DNA of 47,696 nucleotides, from assembly GCA_021778415.1 (NCBI GenBank), contig JAJYCL010000023.1, forward strand, positions 1-47,696. Reading direction: 5' to 3'. The notes beneath the pieces are model-generated. The model ran no database searches and was not told the origin of the DNA. It saw only the letters and a program-made list of their open reading frames with translations. The stretch's first letter is position 1; every line of letters starts with the position of its first letter. Positions 33,869 to 42,083 of the stretch are shown here, piece after piece. The DNA comes from a bacterium (GTDB lineage Bacteria; Vulcanimicrobiota; Vulcanimicrobiia; Vulcanimicrobiales; Vulcanimicrobiaceae). Position numbers and translations under genes: made by a program.

Positions 33869-34330
33869 CTAGTGCGGGGTGGCGGCCAATTTCGTGATGA
33901 GTTTCCACTCTGCGGGGCTGACGGGTTGGACGGAGAGGCGGGAGCCTCGAGAAAGGAGCACCATGCCTTCTAGGCGCGGTTCGGCGCGGAGCTGGGCTAG
34001 CGTGATTGGCAGTGCAAACGCTTTCTCGAAGGCAACTTCCACGTTCATCCAGCGGGGTTTTTCGGGTGTTGCTTTCGGATCGTAATAGTCGCTTTTTGCG
34101 TCGAACTGCGTTGGGTCGGCAAAAGCCGTGCGTATCACTTTGCAGATGCCGGCGATATGCGGTTCGGCAATACTGCTGTGATAGAAAAAACCGAGATCTC
34201 CGACCTTCATCGTCATCATCGTGTTGCGGGCTTGATAATTGCGCACCCCGCTCCAGAGCGTCGTCCCGTCTTTTCGGAGTTGCTCGAATGAATACGAATG
34301 AGGTTCACTCTTGAAGAGCCAGTACTGCAT
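33869..34330 (-). CDS. EVE-domain protein
   Basis: A 153-aa single-domain protein of the EVE/THYN1 group, a PUA-like fold that binds modified bases in DNA or RNA. The family pattern is clear from the start: MQYWLFKSEPHSYSFEQL, then TTLWSGVRNYQARNTMMTMK, VGDLGFFYHSS, and PHIAGICKVI. The aromatic pocket residues Trp and Tyr are present. In several bacteria EVE proteins go with modification-dependent restriction, but no nuclease is adjacent here, so a housekeeping role is as likely. Divergent from the cupin gene (75 bp apart). Confidence 0.93.
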   Translation of the reverse strand: MQYWLFKSEPHSYSFEQLRKDGTTLWSGVRNYQARNTMMTMKVGDLGFFYHSSIAEPHIAGICKVIRTAFADPTQFDAKSDYYDPKATPEKPRWMNVEVAFEKAFALPITLAQLRAEPRLEGMVLLSRGSRLSVQPVSPAEWKLITKLAATPH

Positions 34331-34367
34331 GAAAGCCGTAGTTCGTCATTGATGCCACGCATTTCTG

Positions 34368-34398
34368 TTGGCGTCACCGGGGGCAAAGATGCTATACT
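34368..34398 (+). promoter_or_regulatory. Candidate promoter for the cupin gene, compatible with a leaderless mRNA
   Basis: TTGGCG (34368-34373), 19-bp spacer, TATACT (34393-34398). The ATG at 34406 is 7 nt after the -10 element, where transcription would normally begin, so the mRNA may start at the AUG itself. No Shine-Dalgarno sequence is seen. Confidence 0.45.
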
Positions 34399-34405
34399 CC
34401 GAGCG

Positions 34406-34897
34406 ATGAAAACGCGGGTGGTTCGCGCTGGCGAGCATGGTTGGGATGGCATCGAGATCGAGGGGTATCGTCCGGGCGCTGCCGTGGGCGTTGAACGTCA
34501 CACGATTCTTGGTGGCCGAAAAGACGATCCGCAGGCAGCGGGGCCAAAAATGGAGCTTCGCTATTTCGAACTTGCACCAGGCGCGGTTTCTCGACTAGAA
34601 AAACACGAGCATGAACATTACGTTATTGTGAAATGCGGGGTCGGTTATGCGATTCTCGGCACGACGATGACGGAAATTTCGCCGAACGATGTCATTTATG
34701 TCGGTCCGCTGCAAGTGCATCAGTTCGTGAATCGTGGCGATGCGGCATTCGGTTTTTACTGCATCGTCGATGCGTGTCGCGATTTTTCGCAAGAACCAAG
34801 TGCCGATGAACTGGCCGCATTGCAGGCTTCTCCGGCCGGCACTATTGCAAAGCCGTTTGCCGTGCCGCCGCCGGCTAAGCGGGTTTCGGCTTCGTAA
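34406..34897 (+). CDS. Cupin-domain protein
   Basis: A 163-aa single cupin barrel. Motif 1 is KHEHEHYVIVKCGVGYAILG (three metal-type histidines and a Gly-rich turn), motif 2 is NDVIYVGPLQVHQFVN with a fourth His. This suggests a metal-binding enzyme or sensor, but cupins cover many reactions and none can be named. ATG 34406 is preferred to an in-frame ATG at 34298 since the latter would run antisense through the EVE start. The 3' end overlaps the convergent sulfurtransferase by 23 nt. Confidence 0.85.
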   Translation: MKTRVVRAGEHGWDGIEIEGYRPGAAVGVERHTILGGRKDDPQAAGPKMELRYFELAPGAVSRLEKHEHEHYVIVKCGVGYAILGTTMTEISPNDVIYVGPLQVHQFVNRGDAAFGFYCIVDACRDFSQEPSADELAALQASPAGTIAKPFAVPPPAKRVSAS

Positions 34898-35729
34898 CCA
34901 TCGGGCGCGTGGGATCCGCGCACCATTCACTCCATCCGCCGGCATACAATCGCGATCCGGGCAAGCCAGCCAATTCCATCGCCAGCATATTGACTGCAGC
35001 GGAAACGCCGCTGCCGCATTGATGCACGATATGATCGGCGGGTAAGCCGATAGTTTCGTACTCGGCGCGCAGTTCTTGCGGAGATTTCATGCGGCCATCG
35101 GACGTGAAATTTTCTTTGAACACACGATTGCGAGCGCCGGGAATATGCCCGGCACAAGGATCGAGCGGTTCTACATCGCCGGCGAATCGTTCCGGTGCGC
35201 GCGCATCGAGAATCGCGTAGGCGGAATCACCGATAAGCGGCGTGAGCTGCGCAGTATCGAGGGCCGTATCGGATTGTAGCGCGATGGAAAGATCTCCGTT
35301 CATGCGTTGATGCGGCAACTCGGACGTCGTTGAAAAACCGGCGCTTTGCCACGCAGAGAAACCGCCATCGAGAATCGCCACGCGATCGTGCCCGATCCAG
35401 CGACTTAAAAACCACAATCTGGCCGCAAACATATCTCCGCCTGCATCGTAGGCGACAATTTGCGTCTCGTTATTCGTGCCAAGCGCGCGAAGAAACGCGG
35501 CAAACCCCTGCGGATCCGGGAGCGGATGTCGGCCGTTGGTGCCGCTCTTTAGGCCGGCGAGATCGCGCTCCATATCGGCAAAGAACGCTCCCGGAATATG
35601 CGCTTGCTCATAGAGTTTGCGGCCTAATCCAAAATCTGCCAGAGAATGACGAACGTCGATGATCAGCCACGTTGGATCATCAAGATGATCGTTCAGGGTG
35701 GATGCATCGACGATCGTCGTGTAAGGCAT
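34875..35729 (-). CDS. sseA: Thiosulfate/3-mercaptopyruvate sulfurtransferase (two rhodanese domains)
   Basis: A 284-aa enzyme with tandem rhodanese domains. The first, inactive, domain carries WLIIDVRHSLADFGLGRKLY and VAYDAGGDMFAARLWFL (Asp in place of Cys). The second holds the catalytic loop VHQCGSGVSAAVN (Cys near 241), whose CGSGVS form is that of 3-mercaptopyruvate sulfurtransferases. It transfers sulfane sulfur to thiols or cyanide. It is the last gene of the bolA-grx-sseA operon, with a TAATG stop/start junction with the glutaredoxin, consistent with a sulfur or iron-sulfur role. Confidence 0.92.
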   Translation of the reverse strand: MPYTTIVDASTLNDHLDDPTWLIIDVRHSLADFGLGRKLYEQAHIPGAFFADMERDLAGLKSGTNGRHPLPDPQGFAAFLRALGTNNETQIVAYDAGGDMFAARLWFLSRWIGHDRVAILDGGFSAWQSAGFSTTSELPHQRMNGDLSIALQSDTALDTAQLTPLIGDSAYAILDARAPERFAGDVEPLDPCAGHIPGARNRVFKENFTSDGRMKSPQELRAEYETIGLPADHIVHQCGSGVSAAVNMLAMELAGLPGSRLYAGGWSEWCADPTRPMVTKPKPA

Positions 35730-36088
35730 TAGCGAAGGCTGATCGTGGGCTTCTGTTCGGTTTCGTAACCGAATGCGGTTTTTAGAATCGTCTGCAGCTC
35801 GCCTTTTTGTGCCATTGGTCCAAGAACATCGGTGTCGCCATAAAATTCACCGTTGATAAATACTTTCGGCAACGTCGGCCAATTCGTCATTGACGAGAGC
35901 ACGTCGCGTTTCGGCATATTTTCCAGGACGTCGATCACTTCGAATGGATAGCCGAAGGCCTGAAAAAATTGCACGGTTTCGAGCGTGAAACCGCAGCGCG
36001 GCATATCTTTAGTGCCCTTGCCGTAGACGAGGATTTTGTTGGCGCCGATTTCGGCTTTGATTTCGTCATGAAGTTGATCGGGGGTCAT
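35729..36088 (-). CDS. grxD: Monothiol glutaredoxin, Grx4/GrxD type (CGFT variant)
   Basis: A 119-aa monothiol glutaredoxin that would carry a [2Fe-2S] cluster together with BolA. Family features: ILVYGKGTKDMPRCGFTLET (active site near 32), NWPTLPKVFINGEFYG and a C-terminal helix. The active site is CGFT, not the near-universal CGFS, and the glutathione-site GG-D motif reads GDTD. It is translated with bolA (ATGA, 36085-36088) and followed by sseA. The gene pairing strongly supports the Grx4-BolA assignment despite the changed motifs. Confidence 0.9.
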   Translation of the reverse strand: MTPDQLHDEIKAEIGANKILVYGKGTKDMPRCGFTLETVQFFQAFGYPFEVIDVLENMPKRDVLSSMTNWPTLPKVFINGEFYGDTDVLGPMAQKGELQTILKTAFGYETEQKPTISLR

Positions 36089-36330
36089 GCTATCGTTCCT
36101 TCGGGAGTGAGGGTTTGCAATTGTACCGCATGCAGACGCCCGTCATCGAGAGCCGGACGCAATGCTGCGTAGACGAGTTGGTGTTGTGCGAGAATTGATT
36201 TTCCGGCAAATGCTGATGAGCGAATGCGAATATTGTAATGATCGAGCGTGCCGGAGTAGTCGACGGCATGCACATCGGCATCGGGCATCGTGCCCTGAAT
36301 TAATTGTGTGATTGCGAATTCATCGATCAT
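36085..36330 (-). CDS. bolA: BolA-family protein
   Basis: An 81-aa BolA/YrbA-type protein, partner of monothiol glutaredoxins in [2Fe-2S] handling. Visible: an N-terminal helix MIDEFAITQLIQ, DADVHAVDYSGTLDHYNIRI in the loop region, and SAFAGKSILAQHQLVYAAL with the conserved cluster-ligand His. Coupled to grxD by a 4-nt overlap. A small membrane-protein gene lies 8 bp upstream in the same operon. Confidence 0.9.
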   Translation of the reverse strand: MIDEFAITQLIQGTMPDADVHAVDYSGTLDHYNIRIRSSAFAGKSILAQHQLVYAALRPALDDGRLHAVQLQTLTPEGTIA

Positions 36331-36338
36331 GTGCTTGC

Positions 36339-36596
36339 CTACGGATTCAGCGACGGGCGCTCGGGGCGCGTGGAAGTAAAAAGGCCTCGTGCCTCACGAA
36401 GGGTTTCAGGCATGCGGTCACCAGCGCGCATGAGCATGCCGGCGGCTCCCGCGGCCAATGTGATCGCGGCTGAACCAAGCAGAATCGCCGGAACGCCGCG
36501 CGCTCGCAACGGACCAATTTCGATTTCGTAGGTATCGGCGAGTTTGGCGAGTCCACGAAAGACTGCGCGAATAGTGCGGGCAGGAGAAGAGGCCAT
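36339..36596 (-). CDS. Small hypothetical membrane protein (85 aa)
   Basis: An 85-aa protein with one hydrophobic segment (VPAILLGSAAITLAAGAAGM, about residues 35-54) following a short amphipathic stretch. No family is recognised. It lies 8 bp before bolA and 41 bp after an upstream lipoprotein gene, so it is probably co-transcribed. No motif hints at function. Confidence 0.6.
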   Translation of the reverse strand: MASSPARTIRAVFRGLAKLADTYEIEIGPLRARGVPAILLGSAAITLAAGAAGMLMRAGDRMPETLREARGLFTSTRPERPSLNP

Positions 36597-36637
36597 GCCG
36601 TGATTCTACGTGGCGATGGGCCTTGAAGCCTCGCGCC

Positions 36638-37273
36638 TTAGTCGTCTTCTCCGGCTTTGCCGCCATCGGCGAAGGTCACCGCCTCGACATCGACGAGCAC
36701 CCTGCGAGCCGTATGAGCCCCCTGGCGCATGGTGCCGGAATCTTCAGCGAAGTGGAGATAGGGGAGCGCCTGGGTAAAGCGCTCAACCGATTTTGGAGCA
36801 AACGTGCGGTCGATCGTCCACTCGGTCAAGCCGATGCGCTTGCCCGTCGCTCGGTCGAAAATCGAAAGCCCGAATGTGATGTGCGTGATCTTCTCCGCGG
36901 TAAAGTTATGCGCCAAAAACGTAAAAATAACATGCGAGCTATCGTCGGCTATCGCAACGGGAGAAAGAGAAAATGTCCGTTGCATGAGCGCTCGCCGAGC
37001 GGCAATTTTTGCCCGATCCGCTGCGATGAGCTTCTGCCCCGTTTCGTAGGCCTTTTGCAAGGCAACGATTTCGGCGACGGTATGCCCGATATAGGCGTTG
37101 GGGTTGCCTTTGTGGGCAGTAATAAACGCGGCGAAGCGCACGCTATCGGCACTATTCGCAGAAGTGATGACGACGTTTCGAAATTCCGGCGTGTGAGCGG
37201 AGCAACCGAAGAGGCTCGTCGCTGTCGCGACGAGCCCCACGGCTAGGAACATGATGCGGACCGACGTCAGCAT
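36638..37273 (-). CDS. Hypothetical lipoprotein (211 aa)
   Basis: ATG 37273 gives a signal peptide ending SLFGCSAH, a lipobox. The mature part contains a helical hairpin (VAEIVALQKAYETGQKLIAA, residues about 65-85) and a beta-rich region with IFTFLAHNFTAEKITHITFG and RFTQALPYLHFAED, reminiscent of the immunoglobulin-like domains of small periplasmic proteins that take part in protein-protein contacts. No known family is assigned. The start overlaps the upstream gene's stop by 7 nt, so both belong to one operon. Confidence 0.7.
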   Translation of the reverse strand: MLTSVRIMFLAVGLVATATSLFGCSAHTPEFRNVVITSANSADSVRFAAFITAHKGNPNAYIGHTVAEIVALQKAYETGQKLIAADRAKIAARRALMQRTFSLSPVAIADDSSHVIFTFLAHNFTAEKITHITFGLSIFDRATGKRIGLTEWTIDRTFAPKSVERFTQALPYLHFAEDSGTMRQGAHTARRVLVDVEAVTFADGGKAGEDD

Positions 37274-38625
37274 CCGGATATGAAGTGTACCGAGAGAATC
37301 GGATGCAATTCGATACCGTTCGGCGCGACGCCCGTTTGCCCGTGAAGAGCATCGAAGAGCGGAACGCCGGTGACATCTGCGACGACGCCGGATGGTAACG
37401 TTTGGAATGATGTCGATGCCGTACCAAAACATGTTTGGAACTGCGAGCGATTATTGCCGAAAATCGTTCCGAAACCGGAATCACACGCTGCCGAGCAGCC
37501 GGGATCCGGCATTTCACCGATCATCGTTGCCGACGAATTATTCGGATCGACGAGCACGATGTGAAAATCGTGATCCGATTCTTCTTTCCACACCGTGAGA
37601 ACGGCGCGCACCGTGTAGACTTGCGTTTCCGTCGGGGCATAGCGCGTCGTATCGTTGTATTGCTGATACCCTGATGGCACCGGGATAGCCGCCATCGTGC
37701 TGACGCTTGCGAGTGTCGGAATCCAGTTGATGAGGCCTTCGTCGCCATCATCGAGCGTTTTGATGTGCCAACGCTGTACGCCGCACGAGGTACCGCATGA
37801 GGTCCCTTGTGGGCCGCTGCCGGCGGGCGTCGGGAACGGTGTCGGTTGGCCGTTTCCTGGCGTGGCCGTTGGGGCGGGGGTGGGAGCCGGAGTCGCCGTG
37901 GGGCCGCTCGTCGGCACCGGGGTTGCCGTTGGGCCGCTCGTGGGCGCCGGGGTTGGCGTCGCGCCGCCAGCGCTGGAAAGCACGACGTCGTCAACATATT
38001 GGTAGTTGTAATCCGTCGATGAGCCGCTGCCGTAGATGCCGAAGAACAACTGAACGGTTTGGCCAGCATAGGCGCTGAGATCGTAGGTGTATTGTACCCA
38101 GCCGTTGGTGTTGCCGTTCTCGTAGTACAGCGTGGTGATGGTGTTGCCGCTCATATCGAGAAGATCGGCTTCTTGATCGGCATTATAGGTGCTCGTTTCG
38201 CTGGTGCCTTCGTTCACCCAGAACGAAACTTGCCCGCCGGTTGGCACGGTGATTTGTTGGCAAACGCCATCAAGGCCCGATTCTTCCGGCGTCGTGGTAT
38301 CGATATTACCGGTGAGTGCGGCATAGGAGCCCGAGTGGACAACGCCGCTCTGAATCGTTGCCGCCATATTGCCGCACTGCAGCCAGCCGGCAGCGAAGCC
38401 GCCGCTTTCGAAGCCGTTGTCGACGAGGTTCCCGGTCGCATCCATGACGTGACGCTTTCCGGCGACTTTGTTTGAGAGCGTCACATGATGCTTAAGCGCT
38501 ATTTTCAGCGGCTGGCGCACCATCGATTTTAACGTCGACGGAAGCGGGCCCGAAGGGCTACCGCCGTGGCAGGCGGCTAATGCAAGCGCTAACGCCGCAA
38601 ATCCGCCGAGTATAGATCGTTTCAC
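37267..38625 (-). CDS. Secreted lipoprotein: N-terminal beta-sandwich, Thr/Pro linker, conserved C-terminal domain
   Basis: A 452-aa surface protein. GTG 38625 is selected since GGAGG lies 5 nt upstream. The signal ends ALAACHG (lipobox). Residues about 60-220 form a jelly-roll/MAM-like sandwich (NGFESGGFAAGWLQCG, GGQVSFWVNEGTSE, QYVDDVVLSS). A linker of TPAPTSGPTATP-type repeats follows (about 225-275). The last ~170 residues carry DHDFHIVLVDP, EMPDPGC and HGQTGVAPNGIELHP. I recall this C-terminal module in many secreted bacterial proteins of unknown role, but give it no function. It heads the operon running to sseA. Confidence 0.8.
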   Translation of the reverse strand: MKRSILGGFAALALALAACHGGSPSGPLPSTLKSMVRQPLKIALKHHVTLSNKVAGKRHVMDATGNLVDNGFESGGFAAGWLQCGNMAATIQSGVVHSGSYAALTGNIDTTTPEESGLDGVCQQITVPTGGQVSFWVNEGTSETSTYNADQEADLLDMSGNTITTLYYENGNTNGWVQYTYDLSAYAGQTVQLFFGIYGSGSSTDYNYQYVDDVVLSSAGGATPTPAPTSGPTATPVPTSGPTATPAPTPAPTATPGNGQPTPFPTPAGSGPQGTSCGTSCGVQRWHIKTLDDGDEGLINWIPTLASVSTMAAIPVPSGYQQYNDTTRYAPTETQVYTVRAVLTVWKEESDHDFHIVLVDPNNSSATMIGEMPDPGCSAACDSGFGTIFGNNRSQFQTCFGTASTSFQTLPSGVVADVTGVPLFDALHGQTGVAPNGIELHPILSVHFISGC

Positions 38626-38739
38626 GATATCCTCCACGTAAAAACATTTTGAAGCAAGACCAAACCGGCGGCTGCCACAAGGGCGCCGTCGTTATGCGGA
38701 TACTATAGCAGAAGCAAACGAGCACCACGAGAGTGCGAT

Positions 38740-38769
38740 TTGCATCTAATTGCATCCCTGGCTTATACT
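38740..38769 (+). promoter_or_regulatory. Candidate sigma-70-type promoter for the second TonB receptor gene
   Basis: TTGCAT (38740-38745), 18-bp spacer, TATACT (38764-38769), 37 nt before the ATG at 38806. This would leave a ~30-nt leader with a purine run AAGGGG. It lies in the 180-bp divergent space shared with the secreted lipoprotein gene. Confidence 0.6.
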
Positions 38770-38805
38770 ACGCGAGCGAAATTATCTCACGGTTAAGGGG
38801 TTGTT

Positions 38806-41082
38806 ATGGGATCGAGCGTGCTTCTCGCACTATGTTGCCTCATCGGCGGAAATGTCCATACGAGTGCGGGTACACCGATCGCGCACGCACAGGTTTCTGT
38901 CGTCGGATCGCATCGTTACGCGACGACAACCGATGTGCGAGGACATTTTTCGGTTCAGGTTGAGAACGGAACGTATCAGGTGAGTGTCACTTCGCCGGGA
39001 TTTTCCGGCGCCCGCATTGCGCGACTCGAAGTGAATCACCCTATTGCGCTAGATATCGCTCTCCAATCGCTCAACTCCGCGCACATTCGTACGATTGCGC
39101 GCATTATCGTGGATGGTCGCCTCGCGCTTTCTCAGTCGTCGATTCCAACGGTGAATCTTGTCCGCTCGGATATCGAACGCGTCGGCTATGATCGCATTAT
39201 CGATGCGTTGAGTGAAGTTCCCTCGGTGACTTTTGCGCGACCGGACGGCGGCTCGGCAACCGGACCTACGGTGGTTGCGTTGCGCGGCCCCGATCCGTCG
39301 GAAACGCTCGTTTTGCTCGACGGGCAACTGCTCAACGACGGCAATACCGGTGATCTCGATCTTTCGCGGTTTCCGGTTGCAGCGTTTTCAGGAATTGATG
39401 TGAGCGAAGGCCTCGGCCCGCAGGATCGTCTTGGGAGCAATACCATCGGCGGTGCCGTTAATGTGGTTTCTTTGCAGCCCGTTCGCGGTCAGCAGACGCG
39501 TGCATCGACGAGCATTGGTTCTTTCGGTTCCTCGGACTCATGGGTAAACACGAGCGGGACACGCGGGCATCTCGGCTATGCGATTGCCGTCGATAATCAG
39601 CAAGAGAGCGGTTACGTCAATCAAGATGGCCTCCTTTGTAATCCCGCAGCATCGACGCCTTGCGCTGGCGCTCCAACGGTCCATCTCGGTTCGACGATAT
39701 CATCGCGCGCTGCGCTTTTAAACATGCGTTATTCGTTTTCTCAAGCTTCGGATCTCGCGTTTCGCGTCTTTACGCTCGGTGACGTCCGTGACGAAAGCGG
39801 CCTCTTAAATGCTCCGCTCGCGGGAACGCCGGGGTTTGTCGGCCCTGGCGACGCGCTCTTTGGGCAAAATCTGCGCGCCTATCAATTGCGGTCGCATTTT
39901 GGCTTGGGCGCCGGTTCTTTGCAAGCAACGTTTGGGCTCTCAAACGACGGCGTCAATTACTCCGGAGCCACGCCGGGGTCTCCGTATGATCTTACGCACA
40001 TCGATCGCCGCGGTACGGCCGATTTCGCGTGGACACGTTCGTTTTCGAATTCGGAACTCACGATTGCGGCTGGATTTCGTGGCGAATCGCTTATCGGTAC
40101 CGGCATTGCTCCCATTCAAAAACGCACTGTTCGGACATTTTCCGTTCATGGCGCGACGCATCCGACATCGCGATTATCACTCGATGGCGGAATCTATTCC
40201 ACCAACGATAATACCTTTGGTTCGAGCCTCGATGGGCGTGCCGCGTTTGCGTATAATCTTGCACCGGGGCAACTCATTCGGTTTTCCGTCGGGACGGGTT
40301 TTCGCGCTCCATTGTTGATCGAACAGTTCCTTTTCCCACTTTCTGCATTGCCTCCACCTGATGTCAACGGCATTATTATCGGTCAAGGAAATCCGAACGA
40401 ACGCCCCGAGCACGCGACGGAATATGAACTCGGCTATGCGCGTCATTTCGGTCCAACGTCAACACTCGATGTGTCGCTCTATCGAACGAATCTGCGAGAT
40501 CCAATCGAAAATTATTATCCCGTCCCAATTCCGGGGACGACGCAATTTTCGTTTCCTATCAACGTCGGAAACGTCGTTTATCAGGGCGCTGAGATTCGGT
40601 TAAGTAAGCGCTTCACGCACCTTTTTGTCAGCGCAAATTATGGATTAAACGTTGCCTATCCAAAGAATTTTCCAGGATTGACCGTTTCGAATCCGACATC
40701 AGGCAGCTTTCTTGTGAATGGGGCGCAATTTATCGGTATTCCGCAACAAGTTGCATCCCTTGGTCTCGATTGGAGTGCCGGGGCGTATCATGCTGCCATC
40801 GATACTTCATTTCGCGGTTCCAATAACAGTTTGAATCAGGGGCCATATGCAACGGTCGATGCCGGATTCGGGCGGAGCTTCGGCAAGATCGATGTGACGT
40901 TGGCGGGCACTAATCTGACGAATGCCGTTGCCGGTCGTTTTACATCTCTGCAAAACGGCGTTCCGTACTACGGCGTCACGGGCCAGACGCCATCGGGATC
41001 GCTCCTCTATGGAAATCTTCCAACGAATCGCTATTTCGTTGAACCTGCAGGCGTTCGTTTGATCGTAACGATACATTCCTAA
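38806..41082 (+). CDS. TonB-dependent outer-membrane receptor (shorter paralogue)
   Basis: A 758-aa outer-membrane receptor. Short signal peptide, then a CarboxypepD_reg-like sandwich (GTPIAHAQVSVVGSHRYATT, GTYQVSVTSPGF, residues about 22-85), the linker RTIARI near 100 also present in the receptor at 30183, a plug (IIDALSEVPSVTFARP, VALRGPDPSETLVLLDGQLL, GSNTIGGAVNVVS) and a ~550-residue barrel ending AGVRLIVTIHS. The motif NNSLNQGPY near the C-terminus recurs in the paralogue as NNSLNQPPY. An MDR oxidoreductase gene starts 3 bp downstream. Substrate unknown. Confidence 0.9.
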   Translation: MGSSVLLALCCLIGGNVHTSAGTPIAHAQVSVVGSHRYATTTDVRGHFSVQVENGTYQVSVTSPGFSGARIARLEVNHPIALDIALQSLNSAHIRTIARIIVDGRLALSQSSIPTVNLVRSDIERVGYDRIIDALSEVPSVTFARPDGGSATGPTVVALRGPDPSETLVLLDGQLLNDGNTGDLDLSRFPVAAFSGIDVSEGLGPQDRLGSNTIGGAVNVVSLQPVRGQQTRASTSIGSFGSSDSWVNTSGTRGHLGYAIAVDNQQESGYVNQDGLLCNPAASTPCAGAPTVHLGSTISSRAALLNMRYSFSQASDLAFRVFTLGDVRDESGLLNAPLAGTPGFVGPGDALFGQNLRAYQLRSHFGLGAGSLQATFGLSNDGVNYSGATPGSPYDLTHIDRRGTADFAWTRSFSNSELTIAAGFRGESLIGTGIAPIQKRTVRTFSVHGATHPTSRLSLDGGIYSTNDNTFGSSLDGRAAFAYNLAPGQLIRFSVGTGFRAPLLIEQFLFPLSALPPPDVNGIIIGQGNPNERPEHATEYELGYARHFGPTSTLDVSLYRTNLRDPIENYYPVPIPGTTQFSFPINVGNVVYQGAEIRLSKRFTHLFVSANYGLNVAYPKNFPGLTVSNPTSGSFLVNGAQFIGIPQQVASLGLDWSAGAYHAAIDTSFRGSNNSLNQGPYATVDAGFGRSFGKIDVTLAGTNLTNAVAGRFTSLQNGVPYYGVTGQTPSGSLLYGNLPTNRYFVEPAGVRLIVTIHS

Positions 41083-41085
41083 CCT

Positions 41086-42063
41086 ATGCGCGCAGTACGA
41101 TTGCATGAATTAGGCGGCCCGGATGCGTTACGTATCGAGGAGCTCGCGGATCCTATTTGCGACGATGACGATGTTCTCGTTCGACTCACTTTTGCTGCAC
41201 TCAATCGTCGTGATGTCTTTATCACCCGCGGTATGTATCCGGGTATCGCCCTTCCCTCGACGCTCGGCGCCGATGGAGCGGGCGTTCGCGCTGATACCGG
41301 CGAGAACGTCGTTATCGATCCGATGTTGCACTGGGGCAACGATCCGCACGTTTGGGCCGAAGGCGCCCAAGTACTCGGAATGCCGCGCGATGGCACGCTT
41401 GCCGACGCGATCGCAATCCCGAAGCAGAATGTGTATCCAATGCCTGCGCACCTGACAGCCGATCAAGCTGCAGCACTTCCGCTTGCGGGATTAACGGCCT
41501 ACCGCGCGCTTATCACTCGCGGCCGAGCAATGATGGGCGAGACGGTTCTCGTCACAGGCATTGGCGGCGGCGTTCAGAGCTTTGTCATGCAATTTGCGCT
41601 TGCGCTCGGGGCAACGGTGATCGCGACGTCGAGTAGTGATGCAAAGCTGGCTAATGCCCGTGCTCTTGGTGCGCAGCACACCGTGAACTATCGCTCAAAC
41701 CCTGATTGGTATAAGGACTTGCGCAAGCTTCCCGCGATTGACCTTGCGGTTGATTCGGCTGGCGGCGAAGCCTTTTCGCGCGCGATCGATGCAGTGCGAC
41801 CAGGTGGTCGAGTTGTCACGTACGGCGGAACAACGGCAACGTCGAACGTGCGCTTGTTTTCCGTTTTTTGGAAACATCTCGACATACTGGGATCCTCCAT
41901 GGGCAGCCCCCGCGATTTTACCGACATGTTGGCGTTCGTTTCGCGACATCAATTACGTCCGGTCATCGATCGGATTTTTCCGGTAACCCGCATCATCGAT
42001 GCCTTCAAACATCTCGAAGCCTCCGAACAATGCGGCAAAATCGTCATCGATCTCTCGCACTAA
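41086..42063 (+). CDS. Zinc-independent MDR-family quinone oxidoreductase/enoyl reductase
   Basis: A 325-aa medium-chain dehydrogenase/reductase. GroES-like N-terminal half (MRAVRLHELGGPDALRIEEL, TFAALNRRDVFITRGMYPG, LGADGAGV), then a Rossmann domain with VLVTGIGGGVQSFVMQFALA (NADPH site) and VDSAGGEAFSRAID. The four cysteines that hold structural zinc in alcohol dehydrogenases are absent around residue 85-100, consistent with a quinone- or enone-reducing member. It begins 3 bp after the TonB receptor stop, so the two are very probably co-expressed, perhaps acting on the imported compound (inference). Confidence 0.88.
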   Translation: MRAVRLHELGGPDALRIEELADPICDDDDVLVRLTFAALNRRDVFITRGMYPGIALPSTLGADGAGVRADTGENVVIDPMLHWGNDPHVWAEGAQVLGMPRDGTLADAIAIPKQNVYPMPAHLTADQAAALPLAGLTAYRALITRGRAMMGETVLVTGIGGGVQSFVMQFALALGATVIATSSSDAKLANARALGAQHTVNYRSNPDWYKDLRKLPAIDLAVDSAGGEAFSRAIDAVRPGGRVVTYGGTTATSNVRLFSVFWKHLDILGSSMGSPRDFTDMLAFVSRHQLRPVIDRIFPVTRIIDAFKHLEASEQCGKIVIDLSH

Positions 42064-42083
42064 TACTGTCAACCTCCAGGAGC

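Noticed and set aside
33869-34330. EVE protein and neighbours as a restriction or defence island
   Set aside because: No nuclease, methylase or NTPase is nearby; flanking genes are metabolic or redox.
38702-38730. TATAGT on the minus strand as -10 for the secreted lipoprotein operon
   Set aside because: The expected -35 position reads TCGTGG, too weak to claim a promoter.
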